Shown: one piece after another, positions 1 through 12,900 of the stretch
Position numbering within the stretch: the stretch's first letter is position 1
Layout: every line of letters starts with the position of its first letter
Assembly: GCA_002633005.1 (NCBI GenBank)
Contig: NMRA01000225.1
Coordinates: 49,284-113,283, forward strand
DNA from: Phoronis australis
Lineage: Eukaryota; Phoronida; Phoronidae
Reading direction: 5' to 3'
Length of the DNA: 64,000 nucleotides
The notes under the pieces: model-generated
The model's input: only the letters and a program-made list of their open reading frames with translations
Databases searched by the model: none
Told to the model about the DNA's origin: nothing
Translations under genes and position numbers: made by a program

Positions 1-837
1 ACTGCAGGATACATCTTGCTCTTCATAACATGGGCATTAAGACAGGGTATCTTCGTGTCTCTATTGACTGTGAGAGGTATCTTCAATAGGCAGAATGTTT
101 TGAACACAAAGGGTGTTTATCCAAATGTACTTCGTATAATTTTAGTTTTGCCCTTGAAGTAAAATGAACAGTACAATGATGTTGTTCGCATGAGAAAAAC
201 CAAGATATGGAAAGAGAATTAACCTGTTTCCTTTTTTTCCTAGTATCTAAAGTACTCAAACAAGAAAATGAGATGCATTTTAAGGTAGTTTATTTTAGAA
301 TCCCCCAAGACTTATGTAGTTAATGATCAGTTCTTTTCAAGAATTTTGAATGCTCATTGTCATCTATGAAAACAACAGAGAAATAAATAAAACTGTTGGT
401 GACACAGCAGGTAGCCACGCGGTCACAGTGCTCCCAATAAATTCATTTGCAACATCACAGTGAGACCAAGTTGGCGAGCGGAGAGTGCAATGTTGTCAGA
501 CAATGGTGAAAGGTCTATCTGATTTCTTGATTTACGCTGGTGCCGTTTACAGCTCTCTGAGTTGCGGATCTATTGTAACTTACTATAATTATGTCTAAGC
601 GTGGGGGGGGGGGACGAAACTGATGTAATCTTGCGAACTTGAATGTTTTAGCCATCTGTTGGCTGAATGCATTCCTTAAAATGTATGGTGTCATCACTCT
701 TTTGCGTGGTGGCTAGTCAGGTAATATGTTGAGGATGGCTGCCGGAAACATCCAAATTGTCAGCTCAGTCTCCTAAGAATATTTTGGCTGTGTTTGTAGT
801 GCATAACACAATGTACTTTTCACAATGTTTCGTGCAG
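1..837. other. Intron sequence upstream of exon 1
   Basis: AT-rich, no coding segment that I can support. It holds an 11-base G run at 603-613. An acceptor-like TTTTTTCCTAG near 243 is followed by a stop within about 15 codons, and I do not count it as an exon. Confidence 0.6.
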
Positions 838-986
838 AGATCTCATGGAGCCGCATTGAACCAAAAGCCAAACTGAAAAGAATGTCAGTCACCAAGACTT
901 CCAATAACCCTGCGACCTTTGAAATTGAGATGGACCCTTTGTCCTCTGTACGCAACTTTGGCTTGTTGTCGCTGAGATTTGGCCAG
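838..986 (+). CDS. PKHD1L1: PKHD1L1-like exon 1 of window: pre-IPT linker
   Basis: 149 nt after acceptor TTTCGTGCAG, closed by donor GTAAGT. It enters in phase 2 (two bases complete a codon) and ends in phase 0. The peptide runs from ISWSRIEPKAK to GLLSLRFGQ. It has no recognisable catalytic motif. In the family this position is the beta-rich linker N-terminal to the long IPT series, which I infer from the exons that follow. Confidence 0.75.
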
Positions 987-3900
987 GTAAGTATCAGTGA
1001 TTGGGTTGTTCTTTACTTTCAAAACAAGTTGTATGCAGCGAGTGGTCGCACGTTTCTTCTGTGGTGAAATTCTTCAGTATTGGATAGATTAGAGCTATGT
1101 TCATAAGTGACGTTTCATAGTTCTCTGCCAGGAAAAATATTAAATACTTATTTAGTAAGTTTGCACGGCACAGATGTCACCAGACTCCAATTAGGAAATC
1201 GCTGAGCATTTGCCCTCCAGTGATGAAATGAAGCCTTAAAGCAGTAGTCAGTTTTAGAAAAAGTAGTCACAAACTAAAAAACTTTTACGATTATTAGCTA
1301 CAAAAACGTTGAGCTCTGACTTCACCACAGCTTTGATAATTAAAATTTCTGTCTCATACTACACAAGAATCAAGCCAGCTAATCATAGCTTTCAAACACA
1401 TTATTTCCAGGTTTATTTTCCTAGCCGGTCAAATTGTTCACCGTAGTATACCAAAAAAGAGACTGTTCAGACAGGAGTCAATCAGCCTCTGGGCTATTGA
1501 TCAACACAGTAAAATGACACCAATTTTGGACACAAATAAAGACTAATAAAATTGAACTTTTTTCATTTTCCAATGGCTTTTAAGATTGTAGTAAATTCTC
1601 AAAATTAGGAAAATAAAATTTCACTTGCCTGTCACATTGTATACTAAATTAAATTTTACAGTACACATGTAGTAATGAGAGGGGTAAGCTGTTGCTTCTT
1701 GAAGTTGAGAAACAATGTATCCAGCCATTTTTATGGAAAGTCATACGTAAGGCCATCTACGTGTCAAGAAGCCCACTGGCTGTCCAAAATTCCCTCTTAA
1801 AGTTTTCATTTCTCCCGTCAAGCATAGATTGCAATAATGGTGTTATCTTTCTACATGACATGTTCGTGTCCCTTTTCAATGTTTAAACTTTGGACCAATG
1901 TCCTTCATTTTGTCAAAGCAATTCTGTAATTTCTAATTAATTGCACTCTGCCAGGAAAGGCCAAAAAGTGTAATTGTGTCTGGTTTCTGTTTTTTTTTGA
2001 AAATCGTAGTCGGTGTATTTTTAGCTGTTTCAAACAATGAAAAAGTTCAAATTTCAATTACAGATGTTGTTTTCATATGGACTGGAAAGAATGTTCACAG
2101 CAACATGTAGCGGCTTCTTACTGACTCTCATCTCTGATGCTGAGTTCAATGTAAACGTTCTATCTGTAGGCCTCACTGAAACTCTGATAAATCTCACAGT
2201 GCCAATACACCTGAATGCACTGAACCAATGTTTTCTCTGGCAGGTTAAATCTGGTACTCTTAGCTCCGACTCTGTCAAAACTGACAGCAATGGCTGGTCG
2301 TCTGGTTCAGTGGACACAACGCGTCAGTCAAAAGCCACGGGACCCGTGACAGGCTCCTTCACCATCAATGTAAACGGAACAAAAACCACAGGTAGGCTCA
2401 CCTATAGGTAATCCTTAGATTCATTAGTTACCAAAACGTCGTCGTTACACTGTCTGATACATATCAGCATTGCGAACAGTAACGTGTCACTCAAGGTCAG
2501 TTGATTATATTCCTTGAGTGCGTCACTTGCAAGAGTGGAGTCATCTTAATTTTAGAAAAGTTAGTTTTAAGGCTAAAATTGTTGAAAGCAAGCTTGAACA
2601 CCAGCCATACCAATACATTCAGGTCTAAAATACTAAGTTCAATAACAAAATCTTAGAAGTAAATGAAAATTGGTTATTCAGTTGTTTTTTACATTAATTT
2701 CTATCTAGAATAATTCATGATTGTGGTTTGTACAAAAAGTCAAGAAGGCATAAGGGTAGCGACAGAAGTTTCCTGTCAAAACATGGTTGTGGACAAGCTT
2801 GTGAATGTTTGTTGACTAAATGTCATATGGTTGACCACTTAACATATGGCTATTCCTGATGTACAGAATGCAGTGCCTGATTCTTAGCTTAACGCCATCC
2901 TGCCAATTGTGACTTAATGAAAATTCTAGGTTCCCAAACAAAAATTGACAACGTCAAACTGAGGTTGTTGGTCGTGAACCAAAAAGAAAGTTTGCTGCCA
3001 TCACCATTATTAAAATGAGCACATTATTACGTATTCCATTCCTTCTGTAAATATGCACTGTTCATGGAGTAGTGCAGTATACATTACCCTTACGCTTCAC
3101 TTAGTGGTGTCAGAGATGTTTTTAGCCGATAGGGGTCCCGATCTTTGGAAATTACAAATTTTGACGTGAATTTCTTTTTGAATTATTGGCCGGATGTTGC
3201 TACTTGCTGTGGCGACTTTGTGGCGTCTTCAGATTTTTCCCAGGATCGCCAAACCCTATCCGAAGTTGATTGGTGAACTGCAGTTTGCCAGTTTGAGCAC
3301 AGGAATGAAAGTAATTCTTGAAGACTTGAGCCTGCATGCTTATTCACTTTCCAGTACCATTTTCAAGTTCTGCTTTGGAGCTAGAGGCCAAGATCGAGTC
3401 TGCTTGTAGTGACAGCGTTGCGGTGAAAAAGACATTGGACACGGGCTTTTCCAGTGCTTGGGAAGTGACCTGGGAGAAGCCTGGTGGTAATCGATCAACC
3501 CTTGGTGTAAGTGAACACATGGTTTAATATACAGTATTTGCTATATCCATTTAGGATGGATTCCAACATATTCTCATCCACCAAGTGGTCATTTTTATGC
3601 GGCCATATATTTGTATGGGGTGCATATCGCTGTCATCTCTGTCTGCGCATCTGGCGTCTGTTGTTTTATCTCCTAAACTCTCATAGGAATCTTCATGAAA
3701 TTTGGCAGATGTGTTCCGATGAAGTTGACAACGGATGACGTCGAATTTCGGACAGATCCAACTACCGGTGTGCTCCCTAGTTTATTTTTTTGCGTTCACC
3801 TCTTCATCTTCAAAAATCCTCAACAGATTTTCGTGAAGTTTGGCACATGGGCATGGAGTGAGTTGATGCTATTCCTCCCTTTTTCGAATGGATTTGTAGT

Positions 3901-6900
3901 ATTTTGTGCCACCTAGTGGCCATTTTTACTGTGTTTGAGTCTGCCCCTCTATCAACCAAACCACTCTAAGGATGATTGAGAAAATTGGAATTGTTTGTAG
4001 TGGGCAGAAGATTTTTGATGATGATTTTTGATGACTTCGACTTCTTTGGCGCTTCTTAGTGCAAGTTTTGTACTTTTTGCGCCCATAGCTGTATCTCCTA
4101 AACCAACTGCAGGATCTGTATTAAATTTTAGCAAGTGTGCATGAAGTTGACAACTTATGATGCCAACTTTCAGATGGATACGACAAACACTGTCAGGCCC
4201 CCTACTAGCTAGTATTTAATTTTTTTCCTCTGTATCTCTGAAGTCCCTTCATTGATGGTTTTTTATGAAATTTGGCAAATAGCTTTATATTTTAGAAACA
4301 ATGACATGTCCCTGTTTCAGATGGATTCGATGTATATTTTTTGTGTTTAGCTCAGTCTGTATCTGTTGAGGTCCTTGCCAGATTCTAATGAACATCCATA
4401 TATGGGTAATATTGGTGGGGAAGGCTATGGGCGTTTCAGTGTCTCCCCTTGCTCTTGTAAAAAGTCCCTAGTCGGGTGGCTAGGGTTTAATTTAGGTAGA
4501 CTTTTCAGATCAGGTGCGAAAATGGGTCACATTTTAAGCCCTCTTTCAACAGGTAAGTCTTGAAATTATCGGGTTCTTAACATAAACACGGTTTTCATTT
4601 TTTCATTTTGGACGGATTGTTCCATGATGTGAAAGCCCAGCTACAACCCCCCTACCCTAAAAATGAATGCCTCCGCTGGTCGCTTAAATTCTTGTCACTT
4701 TCCTACCTTTTGTACATTTTCCTTTTTTCATTACCATTTGTGAACTGTCTGATCCCACAGTCTCCTACTTTTTTGTGGAAAGGTGTGGGAGCACGTTCCA
4801 TCATGGTAGCTAGCTTTTTTGTGAAAGTGATCTCATAGAAAACAATTATTACCCTAATAGATTACATAACTGAAGTGAAAACCGTGACTAAATTAGCCAT
4901 TGTCTTTTGACGAATCTAGTTTTCTTGAGATGCAGTCCACGTCTTCAACTCGTAAAATGTTATCTTAGCAAAAAGTAAAAAATACAATGAATTTGACTTG
5001 GTCTTTGCATTGTTTAGCTGTTGCCAAACTACTTTGTTTCGTAAAAATTTGATCAATGCAATACCCATTGAAAATTTTAGCAACCGTTTCCAAAGTGAAT
5101 GATTTTTACTGAAGGTCAACATGTTGTTTGTCAGTTTATGTTATGTTTGACAGATTGATGATACCAGTTCCCTTGTTGGTGATGACATTTCTGTGAGTGT
5201 TGATGAGGTTGATGGACACCTTTTCGTTGACCCTATCATGGGAGACTTCCTCAGGACCGTCCATCGTGACTCCATGCAGGTATGGTGTTAGAACCTCCAT
5301 GAGGAGGCAGTTTGGCCTGGTGGGTTGAGTGTCTGTCACCTGTTTGCAAGGTTTTATGCTCAAATCTCTCTGGACCCCACTGCTAGACCCTTGAATCAGG
5401 TCTCTAGCTCCTCCGACAGCTTGGTTGTAATTTGTGTGTATATTTCCCTACGTCGTGTTTTTATTAAATTCAGGTGTTTAAGGTGGAATGGGTCTGGCTA
5501 AGCTGCCTGCACATACCATTGTAATGTGTATTAGATCTAACCTCCACTTGTTGCTTAGTTGTCTCTGTTAAGAAGCACAGCTTTCCCAATATCGTATCCC
5601 TCATCTGAAGAAAAGCCTTGAAAGATAAACAAAATTAATTTTCATAACCACCTATGAGTTCAGTTGAGCTTTGGTTTATGATTCAAAGCATTGGTATTGT
5701 TTTAAATTGCAGTCATATAAATTACCACTGTGCACAGAAGCCTTGTCAAAAAGCCAGCAACATAATGATTTTGGGTCAATCAGAATTAGCTTTGAATTTC
5801 ATGCTTTTGCTAACACCTAACTGTGGTGTCTTGAAAAATTACACTTAAGACAACAAGAAGTGAGCTTGTTTTGAAATTTGAAAGTATTAAAATAAAAATG
5901 CTTTGGTATCAACTGAAATTAAAAATCTTTATGAACAATTCCTAAACATACCTGGTGGGCAGGTTGAAGTCTATTTCAGTGGCAGAGAAACACTTTCAAT
6001 TAATTGTATTTTCGTCTGTTTATTGCATTCCAGGCCTCTTTAGGGAATATTTGTCTGATTATTCTTGGCATGTGCTCCGTGAGCAAATGATAGGAATGAA
6101 AAAGCAGCAGCATTTTACTATAAACCCATCTTCTGTCCCCAAAATAACTTTTGATTTAGATGGCTTATCGTTGTGAAATTGGCCTCAATTTGTCCCTTTG
6201 ACACGAATTCTGGACTTAAAAGAACCGACAGTTTTTTTTCAGTTTGAGACAAGGCTCTGCAAGTTGACTTGTCACAGTGTAACATATTTGCCGAGCATCA
6301 TCTATTGCAAAGGCGAACCATGTCAGTTCTTTGTAAGGCCAAAAATCACTTCTCATCTAAGTATAGCAGTACGTTCTCTATATCTAAAGCTAGTTTCTGT
6401 GCCAGAATATGTGTGTTGATGCCCACCGATGTTAAATCCTGGCAGTTGATGTTTATTTACCTGGCGATACTGATCTGTTCTCCCACTAGGTGTCAGCACT
6501 TGTCAATGGTCTGCCAACAAAATGCAGTGGTGACTGTTCTTTCTCCTACTCTGTTTCCAAGACACCAAAGGTGACTGCAATGAAATTGTCAGCAAACACG
6601 AAAAGTAGGTTTTTTATCAAGTTGTTTGATTATGTTTTGATCGTTTGGAAGTGGCTTTGAGTTACTCTGCTGGATTTCAGCTAGGTCCTAGCGTAGGTCC
6701 TAGCATTACTGAACGCACGCCTGGACTACTCAACAAAGGAGCATCAGATGCAATTATGCACAAGTTTCTCTTTTCCTATGTTGTAGCGAACCAACATGTT
6801 TTTCAACAATCGAAAATGCTCTGTCAGCTTTCAGTAACGGATTAAAATTTTTATAGTCTGCAGTTCCAGAAGTGACCTGTTGAATGTTAATTTTTGTAAA

Positions 6901-9900
6901 TTATTTTGGAAAAACTTCTGTTGTAAACGAGATTTCTTTTGTAAATATTTACAGATGTGGATTCTTCAGCATCGTGTACCTGCGGTAAGAGACAGTTGAG
7001 AGTTGTCATTTCCTTTTGTTGTCAACTGAATAATTCACAGTTAAGAGAGTTACAATAAACTAACTAGTCTTTCTTCCCAAGTCAGAAAGAATTCAAGCTA
7101 TCTCATTTGTATTTACACTTCCCTGTTGAGCAGTTCAGAAGACTTGCAATAAAGTGTAATGTTGCAGCACCCTTATTAACCCTATTCCTGAAAGTTCAAC
7201 ATTATTAGTAAGTTTCAAAGTTGCTGTGAACTTAAATTGTGATTTAGACCACTTTCTTCCATTCACAAAATTAATCTCAACTTGCTCCTTCCTCAGACAA
7301 AGAATGATTTCTGCCTATGGAAAAATTGTCTTTGATAGTTAAGTGGTGCCTGAGGCCATGTTCTGCTCTTAAAATGACCCAATGGTATTGAGTCTGGTAT
7401 CAAGCAATAGTTACTGCATTAGGCAAATCTCACACTAAAGTATCCAGGGAAGTCCTCGACACCTCAAGGGCTTGATGGCGCCGTCATGGATGAAGTGAGC
7501 TAGTTGGTATTCATGGGCTTGGCTGAATGTGCTGGATAAGAAAATTGTGGTTGTAAACCAACATGCCTGTTTAGCATATGTGTTTCAGAGTAACAAAATG
7601 AACAATAAGTAAGGCAAACAACCAACATAAGTGTTCTTAAAATTGACTTAGTAAATAATATCCGCCTTTGAATTTTTAAAATTGATGTTCATAGGCGTTC
7701 AGTAATAGCGTGCAACCACCATACGTTTCCTTTGAAGCCTGCTTGTTATCATACGGGGCAAAAGACTTAGCCGGGCCAAAAGTTAACAAAAGAGCCAGAT
7801 GTTATCGCATGTTCAGCACCCCTCACGTCTGGAAAAGTTACTGAACGACAGAACGCTATAATGTAGTTTACTCAACCTTGGCTAGTGAATTCTGAAATGT
7901 TGTCAGATGAACAAAAGTGCTTTGGCAATATAAAGTGCCAGTCAGCCATAAGTTTTGACTGGGTGGGCTCACCTTCCAAACATTCACCATTTTCCCTTGT
8001 TACACTTTGCTTCCAGGCTCTACCGGGCCAGGCTGTAGCATGGGTAAGGTCTTGACTATTACTGGCACTGGCTTCAGCAACGACATTGCAAGCAACGTGG
8101 TGAGGTTGGGTGATACCTTGTGCACCGTAACCGCAGCAACCGATACCGAGCTCAAATGCATTGTGGGAAAGGCGTCAGCTGGTACCAAGACTGTGACGAT
8201 CAATGTTATTGGGAAGGGTTTGGCGAGTGTGTCAGAAACATTCGATTACAAGCTATGCATTACTGGGATTTCGTCCATAGAGGGCAGTACTGGAGGTTTG
8301 TGATGAAAAGTTTAAAGACAATGGCTATTGTCTTCAAGATGTATGAATTAAAAAGAAAATATTAAATCAATGTGTTACAGTTGTTAGTGATATGTTTTCA
8401 GACAATTTTGATTAAATCGTCTGCCTATTTCAGAAGATCAATTGAATTTCATAATTTACTTTGATGATAGATATCCTTTGGTGTTTTCATGCTGGATTTA
8501 ATCTACTTTAATTTGTCTTTCATCTTGTATTTCCCTCTTGATGATTGAGAATTGTTATTCAAGGAGGTGAATTCGGTATTTATTTAGCACACAGTATGGT
8601 TGTCAAGTGAAACTCTATTTTGTCTGTATTAAATACTTCATATATTAAAAGTTTTCTTAGAGCATTTACTTTGTAGATTCTGTAAAACAACTTTGTTCAA
8701 TTTTCTATTATTTGCAGTTGTAATCAGCCTTCGGAAAAAATTGTAAAAATGACAAGTTTGACATTATTTATTTTTGTGCAAAATAAGTGATGAGTTACGG
8801 TAGTTGTATTCCATTTTTGAAGTAAGACTGCTCTTCTTTCTTGTCACTAAAACAGTCACTCAGCAAGCACTGTGAAATTTTCGGATCATCATCATTAGAA
8901 GACACAAAGTGTACAAATTTAATTGTTTGGTATTTCTGATGCATGACCCTGGCTAACAAGCTTGATGGCGGACTGACATTAAGCTGTACATGTCGGGGTA
9001 GTTGAGTTGCAAGTTTTAATTCAGTGTTACTTTCTACAGGAGGCAACTGTAAGACACACAGCAGTAGACCGCCAAGGAAACCTTTATGTATCACAGGCAA
9101 GTCTGGAACTTTACTGAAAGTCTTCTATTTTCTTGTTTTGTTTTCTCTCACTTTCATATTGCTGTCATCTTTCTCTGTCATCTGTCTGTGGTTGTATCTG
9201 CTACCCCTTGCGGGATCTTTTTCAAATTTGGCAAGTTCTTTGATGGTGACAACAGAGGATGATGATGTTTGGATGGATGTGACTATTTCTGTGCCCCCTA
9301 GAGCAACAATATTTTTACGTTTGCCTCCGTATCTTCATACTTCCCTGATTTATTTTCATGAAATTTTTCCAAAAAGTATCTATGATAGAGACAACACCTT
9401 CCATTTTCAGATAGGTTCGATGAATTCTGTGCCTCCTAGTGATATTCAGATGGGTCTGACTACTCTGGCACCCCCTAGTGGGATTTCTTGCCTGCGGTTC
9501 ATCATCTACTATGTTCCTTGAAATATGCTCCTGCTGAGTACAGTACAATTTATGTGAATTTGGGCAAAATCCGACTTCTGCGGAGTCTCTTAGCGACAAT
9601 TTTCATTGGTTTCCATTTCCTGGATTCTTGCCAATTTTCGTGGTGAAATTTGACACATAAAGATACGAGTAGAAGATGACTACACCTGCCCCATCTTGCA
9701 TGGATTGACCAACACTGTACCTTCTACTGGCCTTTTAATTATTTAATTGACTTGTTTTTCGTTGCACTCGTTGCTCATCTGCCAAACCGCTTGAAGAATT
9801 ATGATGAATGGTTGTGGATGTGTTTTTAAGAGCGCTTAACCGACTTAATTTGCCTCCGCTAGAGCTTGTGTTGAATAGTTATTAGCATTGCACCCTTGTA

Positions 9901-12900
9901 TTGGGAATGTTCTTTCCTGTGCTATGTGTGATGCACAGGGTGGGGTATATACTAGCTACACTGTGCGCTCTTGTTAAAAAATGATTTGACTACACGCCAC
10001 ATTATTTATCATACAGTGCTGCTCAGCAGGTGATGCATCTTTAGTCATAAATTTGACATGTTCATTATTGTTCATACTAGGCACCTTCTATTTAAACCCT
10101 TGAAACTGCTTCACTTGTTTGTTTTTTTATTTAGATGAATGTAATTAAGTGTTCAAGTAATCCTTCATGGATGTTTTGATTCATCATTTCATCAGGAGGC
10201 CTGCCAGTCACAGTGTCTGGGTCTGGATTCAGCGAAACATCCCGTATCACCATTGGTAGTGATAACTGCAAATTGATTCCAGCCAGGACGACCTTGACTA
10301 CTCTTGTCTGTGTGCCGTCTGCTTTGGTAGGTGACTCTCCATACAGTTTCAAATGCATAGATAGTGGGATATCATATGTCATATATGATCAAAGACCCAT
10401 CATGACGATTGATAACTAATCGTTATTCGTCATTCCAACTACTGTGAACCTGAATTCCGCCTGTAACTTGTGCTCGGTCATTGTGATGGGGAATTCTGGG
10501 TAATTTTATCTCATAATTTACGCCTTGTACCGTCTGGTAGTAGAAGCCTAGACACATGTCTAAGTTTGGCTAACAACGGAACGCATGTTTTAGAGAAATG
10601 GCTGATCATATTGAGGGTAAACTTTCACTCAGGTAGTTAATGCTTCATGTATTGTTTTCCATTTAAAGTACAGTTTTTAAGTGGGCCACTTTTGCATGAA
10701 GGGATATCAAAGAATAAGACTTTAATGTTTTATTGTCAAAATGAAAAGTTGCTTTAAACTATTGGTGTAAATTTCCCCTCACTTCTATTTAATGCTCCCA
10801 CTTGTTCCTTTTTCAGGGTGCTGCAAAATCTGTTACACAATTGACAGTGATTGATGGTACAAGATCTGCCTCTTGCTCCAGTTGTGAGCTTGCATTCAAC
10901 CAGGACAAAACACCTGTGGTGAATTCCATAAATCCTGTTAGTTCACCTCTTGCAGGTAAAAAAAAACACATGCTATGAACATTCCCACTAAATAAAATTG
11001 GTTCTAACCCCGGTGGTTAAGGTAAACGGCGGGGTATGGAAAATTGAACTGGACCGTATTTATCCACCTTGGCTGAGTCGCACTCGGCTCACGATCAAAG
11101 GGATGCCGCCAGGCTGCTCTAGTCATCGAGTCACGAGCGAGGATAATTGGCTTCGCTCATGCGGATATGATCAGCTGATTACAATCTAGCTAGCAGACTG
11201 TACTTTTTATGGTGAGAGTTTTACGTAGTTTTTACTGTAATATTTGAAAAGAGGAGCGAAAACAAATATGAGTACAACTTTGAATTTTTCAAATCGGCCC
11301 AGGATAAGAGATTTTGCAACACAGCAACACTCACGATTACTTTCATTCGGCGCGCACTAATACAAAAATATAGGACCCAAGTTATTTAGATTTTGGAACA
11401 CATGCATTGCAATATTCAAAATACTTTTATTATGAATCTTACAAGCTGTAAAACGACGTTGTTAATTTCATTGTGTTCATTCATTGTCATCCGTCAAATC
11501 GGCAATTTCCGAGATGTGATCTGCGGCGTGCGCGTATGTGTACAAAACACGTGATTGTTATGTTCCTGAAGTACGAAAATTAAGAAGGCTTTAACATGCC
11601 GTTATTATTGACAGGGACACGATAAAACGAATTTGGATTTTGACTATAGTCTTGATACAGCGATCTGACTGACCACTGCGTCAGTGTCTCCGTTAGACCC
11701 AGAAATTTCACACAGCCCGGGTAGTTCATTTCGTCCCCAACATGTAGATCGAGCCTTGGACTATTAATACTCCACGGCAGAGCTAACGACAGTCGGCCTG
11801 TGCACACAAAATCTGTGAGTTAACCAGCACTCACCTTGCACGTTACAGCCGTTTAAGTGAAAAACAATCTAGTAAACGCCATTTTCTTGCATAATCCTCC
11901 GCCTTTTGTAACAAAAAAGTCTATCGTCGATGACCCGCACACGCACGCTCACTCACTCTCATACACAGACGACCTTCAAAACAAACGTCACGTGACAACA
12001 ACATGTGTGTTCATCCAGAGATTTTTCTCTTGTTGTGGAGTACGATGTAGCGCACATTTGGACTTAATCGCAATTAATCTGGACTCCACATGAACTTTAA
12101 AAATTGTAAAACATCAGGAAGATTTCAGGTAATTTGTTGAGTCGAAACTATATTTTTATTCAAGAGTACAAGTTTTCCTATTGACGATGGCGATTCAGCG
12201 GCGACGCATCAGTCGGCAAGTTTTCGCCCTGTGATGAGCACAATTTTTTGAAAAATTATCGTAATTTAACAACGGAAGTTCATAGCAATGCACCACAATT
12301 TTGTAGAAAGACTGTCATAGGCTAAAAATTCGTCACAAAGCGTAAATTTTATGAATCCTAGCTTCCGATTTTACCCGTTTGGGAAACCGGCTTTCAACTG
12401 CCGTAGGCTACAATAAGAATCCCCTCCCCGTGAAATGATTTTTTCTAAGCGTTTATTAGAGCCAATACAGTATACAGCTTTCCACCAAGGCTAGGTGATA
12501 CTACGACATTATTCTTTGTTGCATTAGTAACTGGTCTTGGCTAATATTATCATTTTATGGCCTGGTCATCCATTCAGCCAAAAGTAGTTCCAGAGGTGGC
12601 TTATCAGCCAATTATTCACGCATGCTGACTCACAATAGAAGCCTGATAAGAGTGAAGGTGGATAAATGCGGTGTTCCAAGTTCTTGTTTTAGTGGATGTG
12701 TTCACGACATGAGATTACTTCAAAGATTTTGTTAACCATCAGCCATTGGACTGGGTCCCGCAAAGGGTCAGATTGGCTCAACTTCAGTCCAGAGATTTGA
12801 TGACTCATTTCTAAGATTAGTGTAGAGAAAATTAGCTCCCCTTGCCACTCAAGTTTGTCTGAAGGTAATTTTTCCACATTGTGTCACATACTGCTAAAGA

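Noticed and set aside
244-283. Possible small exon after TTTTTTCCTAG
   Set aside because: The frame ends in a stop unless a weak donor is used; no family match.
2064-2243. In-frame 60-codon extension upstream of exon 2
   Set aside because: Acceptor at 2063 has a poor pyrimidine tract; a better phase 0 acceptor lies at 2243 and the extra residues do not resemble the family.
9041-9110. Acceptor-like CTTTCTACAG with a frame starting GGNCKTHSS
   Set aside because: Phase fits but the peptide is not IPT-like, and exon 7 joins exon 8 perfectly to complete IPT b.
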